Shown piece after piece: positions 9,479 through 18,236 of a stretch of 64,000 bases of DNA. The notes under the pieces are model-generated. The model was not told the DNA's origin, did no database searches, and was given only the letters and a program-made list of their open reading frames with translations. Position numbers and translations under genes: made by a program. Origin of the DNA: Phocaeicola sp. (lineage in GTDB: Bacteria > Bacteroidota > Bacteroidia > Bacteroidales > Bacteroidaceae). The stretch covers positions 1 to 64,000 of the forward strand of contig JAHHQU010000002.1 in the NCBI GenBank assembly GCA_020026225.1, in the 5' to 3' direction. Position 1 is the first letter of the stretch. The number at the start of each line of letters is the position of its first letter.

Positions 9479-10820
9479 ACATCAATGCATCGAAAAGGTA
9501 CTTGGCAATCTGTTTGCCACCTCTAAAATTGATATGGGTATAATCGTAGTTTGCCATCGGTGGATTAGCCTTGACCATTTCTACGATACTGCCTTCTCCT
9601 CCCATCGCTTCATAAAGATTCCAAAAAGCGACATGGGTATCAGCAGCCAAAGCTTGCTGATAACGAATCAGATTCTTTACACCTGGAATGGTACGCAAAT
9701 CCCCCTTTTCGTCCTTTTGTTCACGGTCGCCGATACCTACAATCAAAATGGACGCTTGCGGAAAGGCATTCTGCAACTTCTTGACCACCGGACGCATGGC
9801 ATCCTTATAATAGGTATAATCTTTTCCTCCCTTGAAAGCTACATTCAAGCCATAATGAAGCACAATCAAATCGTATGTTCGAAGAACATTGTATTTCTGC
9901 AGAATGGAAGAAGGAATTCCTCCCAGCTGCTGTCCGCTACTTCCTCTCGTACTGAAGTTATCCAATACAATGCCTTGTGCAGGATCCATGGTAGCCGCAT
10001 AATAAAGAGAAGCAGGCGTTGACTTTTGTACTTTCCAAGTAACTTTTCCGATTCGTCCTCGTACGCTCACAGCTTGTAAAGTTCCATCCCCTGTCAACGC
10101 AAAATCCTGTGCTTTCCTACCATTCACTTCGGCAGTAAGACGGATGGGGTCGGACGTCAAGAAATAAAAGCTTGACACTTCACACGTATCCAAATGTGAG
10201 GCATACTTACGCTGCCCTTCCAACGTTACAGAAGCGATGGAATCTGTCAAGAAGTAATGGTTGGAAATATCCTGACGTTTTCTTTCAAAACCTATCGTAT
10301 CGGTTACCGAATGTGATTCCCAACGACTGAAACGGTGCTTTACTGTAGGACGAAATCCGGCAATGACCGAAGTAAGAGGAACATATCCAACTCCACATCC
10401 CCCGAATTCACTTTGAAGCAACGAGCGCAAATCAGACGTAAGGATGTCGCCCTCAATGAAGGAATCTCCGAAGTACGCGATACGAACCGGACGGCCCAGC
10501 GTAGAACGATTATTCAAGGCTTCATAAAAAGCTTTCATACCCAGATGAGTAGAATCAGAATAATCGACTATACACTCCACGCCCTCTTTACAAGAGTCTA
10601 CGAATGCAGGCTTTACAGAAGGTAAAGGAGGAAGTGACAAGGTATCAGAATCGGAGCATAAAGCCAAAGAGTCCGGATTGTCCAAACGAATGTCGGCCAG
10701 CAAATCGACTTTTCTTAAAGACTGGTCACCAATCTGAATATCAGGAAGAAAATGCAGCAATCCCAATCCAAGGACAACCAGCAAAGCCAGCATAAAAGTG
10801 GCTGAAATCTTATTCTTCAT
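9432..10820 (-). CDS. SGNH/GDSL hydrolase-like protein (MBOAT partner 2)
   Basis: A 462-residue protein with an N-terminal membrane anchor or signal (about residues 7-26). The SGNH fold is split around an inserted beta-rich region of about 150 residues. The block I motif is YFGDSFIEGD, the asparagine block is LHYGLNVAFKGG, and the C-terminal part reads DYTHINFRGG. It is first in the operon (10820 to 7021), with a promoter 23 bases upstream. Two different SGNH proteins with one MBOAT suggests a relay, one acting as acetyl carrier and one as transferase. That role is inference from neighbourhood. The large insertion sets it apart from its neighbour, with which it shares only motifs. Confidence 0.85.
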   Translation of the reverse strand: MKNKISATFMLALLVVLGLGLLHFLPDIQIGDQSLRKVDLLADIRLDNPDSLALCSDSDTLSLPPLPSVKPAFVDSCKEGVECIVDYSDSTHLGMKAFYEALNNRSTLGRPVRIAYFGDSFIEGDILTSDLRSLLQSEFGGCGVGYVPLTSVIAGFRPTVKHRFSRWESHSVTDTIGFERKRQDISNHYFLTDSIASVTLEGQRKYASHLDTCEVSSFYFLTSDPIRLTAEVNGRKAQDFALTGDGTLQAVSVRGRIGKVTWKVQKSTPASLYYAATMDPAQGIVLDNFSTRGSSGQQLGGIPSSILQKYNVLRTYDLIVLHYGLNVAFKGGKDYTYYKDAMRPVVKKLQNAFPQASILIVGIGDREQKDEKGDLRTIPGVKNLIRYQQALAADTHVAFWNLYEAMGGEGSIVEMVKANPPMANYDYTHINFRGGKQIAKYLFDALMYGKEQYEKRKAYEME

Positions 10821-10842
10821 AACGAATGTTTCTTAAAGCGTA

Positions 10843-10873
10843 CAAAGATAGAATAAAGAAAAATCACTTCCAA
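10843..10873 (-). promoter_or_regulatory. Promoter of the SGNH-SGNH-MBOAT operon
   Basis: TATCTTTG (10843..10850, minus strand) with TTG (10871..10873) 20 bp upstream. The -33 end falls inside the terminator hairpin of the preceding operon, so the two signals overlap. Confidence 0.65.
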
Positions 10874-10900
10874 GGCTAAATTTCCTTAGAAGTGATTTTT
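10859..10900 (-). terminator. Terminator of the RND-lpxA-like operon
   Basis: AAAAATCACTTC and GAAGTGATTTTT form a 12-bp perfect outer stem, extended by a partial inner stem. It reads into a T run on the minus strand, just past the stop of the LpxA-like gene. Confidence 0.8.
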
Positions 10901-10927
10901 ATGAATTTACTTGAATCTACTTAGATA

Positions 10928-11695
10928 TCAAGAAATTATTCCCAATTCAGACTCGCGGACGAAATCAATGATTTTCTTGATTTCATCACTTGAAGGCAAT
11001 TGCTCTTCAATACGAACCAAAGCATCGCGGGTTGAGGTATTCGCCTTATACAAGATGCGATAGACCTGTGCAATGTGCTTGATCAACATGTCTGAGAAGC
11101 CAGCATATTCCAGAACCTTGGTATTGATGCTGTAGAAGGAAGTCGGGTCATGTGCAGCCACGATAAATGGGGGAATGTCTTTTATGAATCGGCATCCACC
11201 TTGTACGATTGAATAGCTGCCCAAACGAGTATGACCTTGCATCAATACATTGGAAGCAAGAATGGCACAATCAAATATCTTGCAATAGCCAGAGACTTGT
11301 GAGCCGTTGCCGACGATGCAGCGACTACCAACTTCCACATCGTGAGAAATACGTACCGCCTGCATAATGAAATTATGATCGCCTATCTGTGTATCGTGTT
11401 CCGGGAAGGTGCCACGGGTAATGACAGCATTCTCTCTGACGACATTATGGTCGCCTATACGAACAAATGTTTCATCCCCCTTGTAGTTGAAGTCTTGAGG
11501 AACAGCACCGACTACTGCTCCTTGATAAACTACATTACCGTTTCCCATTCGCGTACCTGAAAGCAGACTTGCATAAGGCATGATTTCATTGTCGTCACCT
11601 ATTTCTACATTTTTGTCGATATAAGCAAACGGATGGACCGTTACATTGTTTCCAAGCTTTGCACTTGGATCAACATAAGCTAAAGGACTTATCAT
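10928..11695 (-). CDS. Divergent LpxA-type acyltransferase (left-handed beta-helix)
   Basis: A 255-residue hexapeptide-repeat protein aligned end to end with LpxA (UDP-GlcNAc O-acyltransferase, first step of lipid A). It has the family start MISPLAYVDPSAK, the AVPQDFNYKGDE-type segment and a helical C-terminus. I chose the ATG at 11695 because it gives this conserved start; an in-frame ATG at 11722 would add nine atypical residues. Compared from memory with E. coli LpxA, catalytic His125 is kept (RISHDVEVG), but His122 becomes Arg, His144 becomes Gln and His160 becomes Pro. It is the last gene of the RND efflux operon, 28 bases after the outer-membrane factor, and not among lpx genes. Probably a paralogue with altered substrate rather than the housekeeping LpxA. 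Confidence 0.8.
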   Translation of the reverse strand: MISPLAYVDPSAKLGNNVTVHPFAYIDKNVEIGDDNEIMPYASLLSGTRMGNGNVVYQGAVVGAVPQDFNYKGDETFVRIGDHNVVRENAVITRGTFPEHDTQIGDHNFIMQAVRISHDVEVGSRCIVGNGSQVSGYCKIFDCAILASNVLMQGHTRLGSYSIVQGGCRFIKDIPPFIVAAHDPTSFYSINTKVLEYAGFSDMLIKHIAQVYRILYKANTSTRDALVRIEEQLPSSDEIKKIIDFVRESELGIIS

Positions 11696-11723
11696 ATTAT
11701 TTGATTTTAGGGTTTTACACATA

Positions 11724-13106
11724 TTATTGCTTACCGCCTCCTAACGCACTGTACAGATTAATCACAGCCTGCATACGCTGGAAGTTATCTGAAACTTGAG
11801 TAAGCTGAGCGCTCAACAAAGATTGTTCGGCTGAAAGTATTTCCAGATAAGTAGATTCACCGCTTCTGAACAATGCTTTCGTATACGTTACTGCCTTTTC
11901 CAGGTTTTCCACTCTCGCTTTGTCTTCGACCAACTTTTTATGGGCTGTCTCATACAAAAAGAGTGCGTCGCTCACTTCCTTTCCAGCTTTCAGAATGGTC
12001 TGCTGGTAGTTCATGCGGGCTATTTCTTCTTCTGCCTTCGACACTTTCAGGTTGGCAACCAACTTTCCATTGTTGAAAATAGGTTGTGTCAGCGAAGCCA
12101 TGGCTTGCAAAAGGACTTTACCAGGATTATGCACAGACAATCCCGAACCGTTGGTCCATCCTGCCATACCCGTAATATTCAAACCCGGGTAAAATGCAGC
12201 ACGTGCCTTGTTGGTAGTATAATATGCACTGGCCAATGTCATTTCGGCAATCTTCACATCGGGACGATTTTCCAGCAACTGAAGAGGTACACCGGCAGTA
12301 AGTTCTGTTGGCATGATTTGTTCTTCCAGTGTACTGCGGTCTATATGCTGGGGAGCTTTGGCCAAAAGCACAGCCAAAGTATTTTCCGTTTCACGTACCT
12401 GACGTCTCAAGTCCAACAAAGATACCTCAACCTGATGGCTTGCAGCACGCATCTGGGTAACTGCAGCTTCATTGGCATAACCTGCCATTTTCATTGCTTC
12501 CAAAGTACGTACATTTTCCTTATAGATAGATGCGGTACGGTCGGTAATCGCTTCCTGACGATCGAGCATCAGCAAGGAATAGTAAATGTTGGCAATGCCA
12601 CAGATTAATTGCGAACGAACAGCCTGCTGGCCATACTGACTCTTCAAGTAAAGAACCTGCTGGTCTCTTTTCGAATTTAAGATTTTTCCGAACAAGTCAA
12701 TTTCCCAACTGGCTACAGCCGGCAACTGATACGACTTGACCGCTGCTCCCCCATCGAAAGAAGCGAGGGTTCCTTGAGGTGCAAGATTAATCGATGGAAG
12801 ATAAGACAAGCGAGCGGCAGTCAACAAGACTTTCGCTTCCTTCACACGCAAGATTGCAGCTTGCATGTCTACATTATTGGCCAATCCTTCTTCAATCAAG
12901 GCCTGCAATTTGGAATCTGTAAATACTTCCTTCCATGACAAAGAGGCCATGTTGGCTGTATCAGAAACCAGCGTATCCACAACCGATACCGAATCACGAT
13001 ACAAACCGGTTGTATTGATTGATTCCGGACGGTCATAAGCTTTGTAAATGTGGCAGCTGCTCATCATAGCAGCTACACACAAGGTTCCTATTAATTGTTT
13101 CTTCAT
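11724..13106 (-). CDS. TolC/OprM-family outer-membrane efflux lipoprotein
   Basis: A 460-residue outer-membrane factor. The N-terminus has a lipobox ending MMSSC, so it should be lipidated like OprM/CusC. The two-fold repeat of the family is visible, with long helical stretches (for example VDMQAAILRVKEAKVLLTAA) and the conserved ASWEIDLFGKI and ENRPDVKIAE segments. It forms the trimeric channel that carries substrates across the outer membrane from the RND pump encoded immediately upstream (14-base gap). The third gene of the operon 17620 to 10928. Confidence 0.93.
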   Translation of the reverse strand: MKKQLIGTLCVAAMMSSCHIYKAYDRPESINTTGLYRDSVSVVDTLVSDTANMASLSWKEVFTDSKLQALIEEGLANNVDMQAAILRVKEAKVLLTAARLSYLPSINLAPQGTLASFDGGAAVKSYQLPAVASWEIDLFGKILNSKRDQQVLYLKSQYGQQAVRSQLICGIANIYYSLLMLDRQEAITDRTASIYKENVRTLEAMKMAGYANEAAVTQMRAASHQVEVSLLDLRRQVRETENTLAVLLAKAPQHIDRSTLEEQIMPTELTAGVPLQLLENRPDVKIAEMTLASAYYTTNKARAAFYPGLNITGMAGWTNGSGLSVHNPGKVLLQAMASLTQPIFNNGKLVANLKVSKAEEEIARMNYQQTILKAGKEVSDALFLYETAHKKLVEDKARVENLEKAVTYTKALFRSGESTYLEILSAEQSLLSAQLTQVSDNFQRMQAVINLYSALGGGKQ

Positions 13107-13120
13107 TCTTAGCGTATCTT

Positions 13121-16100
13121 TTATTTGGTAGGAGAATATTGTTCGATTTCAACTTCCACTTCACTTTCATCCAAGCTATCCCATTCAATCGGCTTGACTT
13201 TTTCCTGCAACCATTCAAACACTACAAAGAGTACCGGAACGATAAAGATCTGGAAGACCATACCTACAAGCATACCACCGATGGCAGAAGCTCCCAATGT
13301 ACGGTTACCATGAGCACCTACGCCCATTGCCAGCATCAACGGAATCAAACCGAAGATCATAGCCAAAGAAGTCATCAAAATCGGTCGCAGACGAGCTGCA
13401 GCACCCAAAACGGCTGCCCAAGAGATGCTCATACCTTGCTTTCTACGGTCGAGGGCGAACTCAACAATCAAGATGGCGTTCTTGGCCAACAGACCCATCA
13501 ACATAATCAAAGCAATCTGCATGTAAATATCGTTTGACATGCTGCCTAAAATCATCTTCAGTGATGGGATGCTGCCTAAAGCAGAGAATCCATTGACGAA
13601 GAGGAAGCTACCCAACAAACCAAACGGCACAGAAAGCAATACAGCCAATGGAAGGATATAGCTTTCATACTGAGCACTCAACAACAAGTATACGAAGACG
13701 AAGCAGAGCAAGAAGATGAGACTGGTGGAATCTCCACTTGTTTCAGCCTCTTCACGAGCCATACCACCTAATTCGTAACCGAAACCGGCTGGAAGATTTT
13801 CCTTGGCTACTTCTTCAATGGCCTTCAAAGCCTGACCTGAAGTATATCCACTGGCCGGAGCTACCATGGTAGTGATAGATGTATACAAGTTAAAGCGGTT
13901 GATGACGTCAGGACCGTATACCTTCTTCACGGTAACGAATTGAGTAATCGGCGCCATTGTATTCCCGTTACGAACCTTGATACGGTTCAATGTTTCCAAG
14001 TTCTTCGTAGCTTCCGGATCAGCTTGAACCATTACACGGTACATCTTACCGAAACGGTTGAAGTTGGAAGCATACAATCCACCGTAATATCCCTGCATGG
14101 TTGTAAGAATGTCATTCGGACTGATACCGGCCTTCATACAAGCTGCAGCATCGATGTCCAACATATACTGCGGGAAGTTCGGGTTGAAGGAAGTCTGAGC
14201 CGACTTGATTTCAGGACGCTGCTTCAAGGCATCAATGTAATTCAAGATAACCTCATGGAAACGTTCCAAACTACCACCAGTCTTATCCTGCATGTTCAAT
14301 TCGATATCACTGGACAAAGAGTAACCAGGAATCATAGGAGGAGTAAAGAACAATACTTTTGCGTCCTTAATGACTTTCTGAGAACGCATAAACAAGGTAC
14401 TTACCACGACGTCTGAGTTCTGCATAGCTGAACGTTCTTCCCAATTCTTCAACTTAATGATGACTGAACCGTAAGACGCTCCCTGTCCACCAATAAATCC
14501 ATAACCAGAAATGATGGTACGGGAAGCAACGGCCGGGTCAGAAGCGACCAGACTGTCGACACGTTCCAAAACTTCCATAGAACGCTCCTGAGATGTGCCC
14601 GGAGGAAGGATGACAGCTCCCATAATGGTACCGGTATCTTCACTTGGCACCATACCTGTAGGAGTGATCTTCATAAAGAACATCAAGAGGGCAATCGCTG
14701 CAGCGGTAATACCGAAGGACAACCATTTCTTATGAATGAAAAAGACTACCTGTTTCTTATATTTCTTCAGCAACGAATCGTAAGCCGTATTGAAAGAAGT
14801 ATGGAAACGGTCTACCAGAGACATCTTTTTCTCCTTGCCAGAAGCATCATGCGGCTTCAGCAGCAACGCACAAAGTGCCGGTGATAAAGTCAACGCATTC
14901 AACGCTGAGAAAGCGATTGAAATGGCCATGGTCATACCGAACTGACGATAGAACGTACCGGCTGTACCACCCATAAAACTTACAGGGACAAACACAGACA
15001 TCATCACCAGCGTAATGGAAACGATAGCTCCACCCAATTCACTCATGGCATCGATGGATGCTTCACGAGCCGACTTATATCCTTGGTCCAACTTGGCATG
15101 TACACCTTCCACCACCACAATGGCATCATCCACCACAATGGCAATAGCCAGCACCATTGCGGAAAGGGTAAGCAAGTTGACACTGAATCCAATCAATTTC
15201 AATACAAAGAAAGTGGCAATCAAGGCTACCGGAATGGCTATAGCCGGAATCAACGTAGAACGCATATCCTGCAAGAATACATAAACTACGATAAATACCA
15301 AGATAAAGGCCTCGATCAATGTTTTGATTACTTCGTGAATAGAAGCGAACAAGAAATCATTCGCATTCTGAGAGATATCCACGTTCATACCTGGAGGCAA
15401 TGTTTCTTGAGCCTTTTTCAATACCTCTTCCAGGTTCGTAATTGTTTCTGTTGCATTAGAACCGGCCATCTGGTAAACGATACAAGACACTGCCTTGTGA
15501 CCGTTTACTTTATTGTTGAAGGTATATGCCATACGACCCAACTCCAAAGTAGCCACATCCTCCAGACGAAGGATTTCACCATTTGGCAAGGCTTTCAATA
15601 CGATGTCTTCAAACTCTTCTGTTTTCTGCAAACGTCCTTTGTAACGGATGATATACTGGAAAGTCTGATTACCACGTTCTCCAAACTGTCCTGGAGCCGC
15701 TTCAATATTCTGTTCTGCCAAAGCCCGGGTAATATCCGAAGGAATCAAGCCATACTGTGCCATGACATCCGGCTTCAACCAGATACGCATGGAGTAATCC
15801 TGTCCCATCACGCTGACATCACCGACTCCGTTTACACGCTTGATTTCAGGAACCAAGTTGATTTGGACATAGTTTTCTATAAATTCAATGTCATACTTGT
15901 CCGACTCGTCAAATACAGAAAAAATCATCAACATGGAATTCTGACGTTTCTGTGTTGTCACACCCACACGAGTCACCTCGGCAGGAAGCAATCCCAATGC
16001 CATAGAAACACGGTTCTGTACATTGATAGCCGCCATATCCGGGTCAGTACCCTGATTAAAGTAAATACTGATGGTGGCTGAACCGTTATTTGCAGCAGAC

Positions 16101-16342
16101 GACTGGATATACTGCATGTTCTCCACACCGTTGATTTGGTCTTCCAACGGCGCGACTACAGAATTCAATACGGTACTCGCATTCGCACCCTGATACATCG
16201 CTCTCACCGAAACGGTAGGCGGTGCAATGTCCGGGAACTGAGTTACCGGTAATGTAGCCAAACCAATCACACCCAAAATGACGATCAAAATGGAAATTAC
16301 CGTTGATAGCACCGGACGGTTAATAAATTTATCTAATTTCAT
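13121..16342 (-). CDS. RND multidrug efflux permease (HAE1 family, AcrB-like)
   Basis: A 1073-residue inner-membrane proton antiporter with the standard 12-helix, two-loop layout. The N-terminus FINRPVLSTVISILIVILG and the proton-relay Asp pair in IAIVVDDAIVVVEG (transmembrane helix 4) are clear. The second half has the matching IPSLKMILGSMSNDIYMQIA and PILMTSLAMIFGLIPL segments. It pumps hydrophobic or amphiphilic compounds from the periplasm through the outer-membrane factor, using the adaptor encoded 72 bases upstream. The length is slightly above AcrB (1049) because of an acidic C-terminal tail. No dedicated repressor gene (TetR/AcrR type) is adjacent. Confidence 0.96.
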   Translation of the reverse strand: MKLDKFINRPVLSTVISILIVILGVIGLATLPVTQFPDIAPPTVSVRAMYQGANASTVLNSVVAPLEDQINGVENMQYIQSSAANNGSATISIYFNQGTDPDMAAINVQNRVSMALGLLPAEVTRVGVTTQKRQNSMLMIFSVFDESDKYDIEFIENYVQINLVPEIKRVNGVGDVSVMGQDYSMRIWLKPDVMAQYGLIPSDITRALAEQNIEAAPGQFGERGNQTFQYIIRYKGRLQKTEEFEDIVLKALPNGEILRLEDVATLELGRMAYTFNNKVNGHKAVSCIVYQMAGSNATETITNLEEVLKKAQETLPPGMNVDISQNANDFLFASIHEVIKTLIEAFILVFIVVYVFLQDMRSTLIPAIAIPVALIATFFVLKLIGFSVNLLTLSAMVLAIAIVVDDAIVVVEGVHAKLDQGYKSAREASIDAMSELGGAIVSITLVMMSVFVPVSFMGGTAGTFYRQFGMTMAISIAFSALNALTLSPALCALLLKPHDASGKEKKMSLVDRFHTSFNTAYDSLLKKYKKQVVFFIHKKWLSFGITAAAIALLMFFMKITPTGMVPSEDTGTIMGAVILPPGTSQERSMEVLERVDSLVASDPAVASRTIISGYGFIGGQGASYGSVIIKLKNWEERSAMQNSDVVVSTLFMRSQKVIKDAKVLFFTPPMIPGYSLSSDIELNMQDKTGGSLERFHEVILNYIDALKQRPEIKSAQTSFNPNFPQYMLDIDAAACMKAGISPNDILTTMQGYYGGLYASNFNRFGKMYRVMVQADPEATKNLETLNRIKVRNGNTMAPITQFVTVKKVYGPDVINRFNLYTSITTMVAPASGYTSGQALKAIEEVAKENLPAGFGYELGGMAREEAETSGDSTSLIFLLCFVFVYLLLSAQYESYILPLAVLLSVPFGLLGSFLFVNGFSALGSIPSLKMILGSMSNDIYMQIALIMLMGLLAKNAILIVEFALDRRKQGMSISWAAVLGAAARLRPILMTSLAMIFGLIPLMLAMGVGAHGNRTLGASAIGGMLVGMVFQIFIVPVLFVVFEWLQEKVKPIEWDSLDESEVEVEIEQYSPTK

Positions 16343-16414
16343 TTTTGTAAGATTTTATATCTTCATCGTTCTTCTAAAAGGGCTTACGCTTCTTCAAGAA
16401 CCATGAACTGCCTA

Positions 16415-17620
16415 TTATTTGAAAGCTGTAGCAATATTTCCTTCTTTCTGGTCAGTAAGATGCTGCTGGAATTTAGCGGCTCTCTGTTCTGGAGTGATAG
16501 GAACAATCTTTTGTCCGTCACGTAACATCTGTACGCCTTCCACTACAATCTTATCACCTGATTTCAATCCTTCTGTTACAATGTAGTTCTTTCCGTCATT
16601 CAATTCAGAAACCTGGATTTCACTATATTTAACCGTGCTGTCAGGCTGACAGATGAACACGAATTTCTTATCCTGAATTTCCTGGGTAGCTGTTTGTGGA
16701 AGCAAGATGATGTTTTCCATTGCATAAGGGAAAATCACGTTAGCCATACCCCCGCTACGCAATACGTTCTGCTCGTTCGGGAAAATGGCACGCATACTTA
16801 CTGAACCGGTCTTCTGGTCGATAACACCGCTTACAGCATCAATCTTACCTGCATGACTGTAAATGGTACCATCAGCCAATTCCAACTTGACTTCCGGCAT
16901 ATTATTCAATTGTTCCTTCAAAGAAACACCTGTCTTTGTCATTTCCAACAACTGTTTTTCAGTCATGGAGAAATACACAAACATATTACCGATTTGTGAA
17001 ACGGTAGTCAATGCAGGCTGGATGGAAGCACTTACCAAGCTACCTACTCGGTAAGGGAATGTACCCACAATTCCATCAGAAGGACTGGTAACGGTACAAA
17101 AATCCAAATTCTGCTTTGCCGAAGTCAAATTGGCTTTTGCCTGTGCCAATGCGGCTTTTGCCGACAAGAGGTTATTATTAGCTGTCTGATACTCGAAATC
17201 ACTGATAATTTTCTGTTCATGCAGAATTTTCTTATTGGCCAAAGTTGCTTTGACCGTTTCCAGATTCGCCTTTGCAGATTCAACACCTGCTTCCGCCTGA
17301 TTATAAACAGCACGATATTGAGTCGGATCGATTTGGAACAAGGCCTGTCCCTTACGAACTACCGAACCTTCATCTGCACAGAGTCGTACGATAAAACCAG
17401 AAACCTGAGGACGAATCTCAATATCTTGCATACCTTTGATGGTAGCCGGGTATCGGGTAGTCTGATTGCTTACAGAAGAAACTACCGTCATCACAGCAAA
17501 CTCATCATCACCTAATTTCATACCGCCTTTACCACCTCCACACGAAACCAATGCAGAGAAGCTCACAGCCAATAGAAAAACTCGGCTTAACACTAAACTT
17601 TTAAACTTTTTCACGTTCAT
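16415..17620 (-). CDS. RND efflux periplasmic adaptor (membrane fusion protein, AcrA-like)
   Basis: A 401-residue lipoprotein with signal and lipobox ALVSCGGG. It has the biotinyl-lipoyl-like hairpin (QVSGFIVRLCADEGSVVRKG), a coiled-coil alpha-hairpin (about residues 105-170, rich in Ala/Lys/Gln), then the second lipoyl half and beta-barrel domains (SPSDGIVGTFPYRVGSLV). It links the RND pump to the outer-membrane channel. First gene of a four-gene operon, with a good -7 box 36 bases upstream of its start. Confidence 0.95.
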   Translation of the reverse strand: MNVKKFKSLVLSRVFLLAVSFSALVSCGGGKGGMKLGDDEFAVMTVVSSVSNQTTRYPATIKGMQDIEIRPQVSGFIVRLCADEGSVVRKGQALFQIDPTQYRAVYNQAEAGVESAKANLETVKATLANKKILHEQKIISDFEYQTANNNLLSAKAALAQAKANLTSAKQNLDFCTVTSPSDGIVGTFPYRVGSLVSASIQPALTTVSQIGNMFVYFSMTEKQLLEMTKTGVSLKEQLNNMPEVKLELADGTIYSHAGKIDAVSGVIDQKTGSVSMRAIFPNEQNVLRSGGMANVIFPYAMENIILLPQTATQEIQDKKFVFICQPDSTVKYSEIQVSELNDGKNYIVTEGLKSGDKIVVEGVQMLRDGQKIVPITPEQRAAKFQQHLTDQKEGNIATAFK

Positions 17621-17655
17621 TTTTATATTTAATTAATCATTTTTCATTACACCTA

Positions 17656-17663
17656 CAAAGATA
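17656..17663 (-). promoter_or_regulatory. -7 element of the RND efflux operon
   Basis: TATCTTTG on the minus strand, 36 bases before the adaptor ATG (17620). No convincing -33 box is present, which would fit an activator-dependent or weak promoter. Confidence 0.6.
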
Positions 17664-18189
17664 CGAAAAAATCACGATTTGAAGTTCATGCACTTACCGC
17701 CAATAAACTAAACTTAACATATCCATAAAAAGCCGTTACCATTCATTTCATCATCCAGCATGAAAACCGACCATTCTTTTCGATTCATAAAATTACAGAT
17801 ACCCGTTAACAAGGAATAAAGTCATAAGACAGAGACACTACACCAAGTCCTATATATCACTAATTTATAATAAATTAGCCACAAATAAAAGAGTTTAAGT
17901 CCAATTATTCCAGTTCTAAATTCCATGCAATATTCGTTTTTTTTCTTGAAATGTGCAATAGGAGCACATTTCACATGATAAATCTACCTATTAAAAGCTT
18001 TTATCTTACCATAAAAATCATACCGGACCTGGACTTTTCATGCGAATCAAGCCCTATAAGCAAATCTGCTTTACCTTGTCTTTCCAACGCTTCATTCTTT
18101 GAAAAAAACACTCCCGATAAACCCATGACGAAGGTTCGTTATTTAAGATTTTTAATTTAAATCTTTCATTTTTTATGACCTTTTATTTT
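17664..18189. other. Noncoding stretch between the RND operon and maeB, with one inverted repeat
   Basis: About 525 AT-rich bases with no gene I can support. An open frame of 69 codons at 17951..18160 has atypical composition. The one clear structure is a perfect 9-bp inverted repeat GAAATGTGC / GCACATTTC (17948..17956 and 17964..17972) around a 7-base loop. It could be a regulator site or the hairpin of a small RNA, but no T run follows. Confidence 0.5.
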
Positions 18190-18197
18190 TAAATTTG
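18190..18197 (+). promoter_or_regulatory. -7 element of maeB
   Basis: TAAATTTG, a perfect TAnnTTTG, 39 bases before the preferred ATG at 18237. An upstream in-frame ATG at 18210 is only 12 bases from this box and would leave almost no leader. Confidence 0.65.
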
Positions 18198-18236
18198 CAA
18201 TTATAACTATTGATATATATTAACAAAAAGAATAAA

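Noticed and set aside
17951..18160. 69-codon plus-strand open frame between the RND operon and maeB
   Set aside because: Composition unlike neighbouring genes, no promoter or family, overlaps an inverted repeat.
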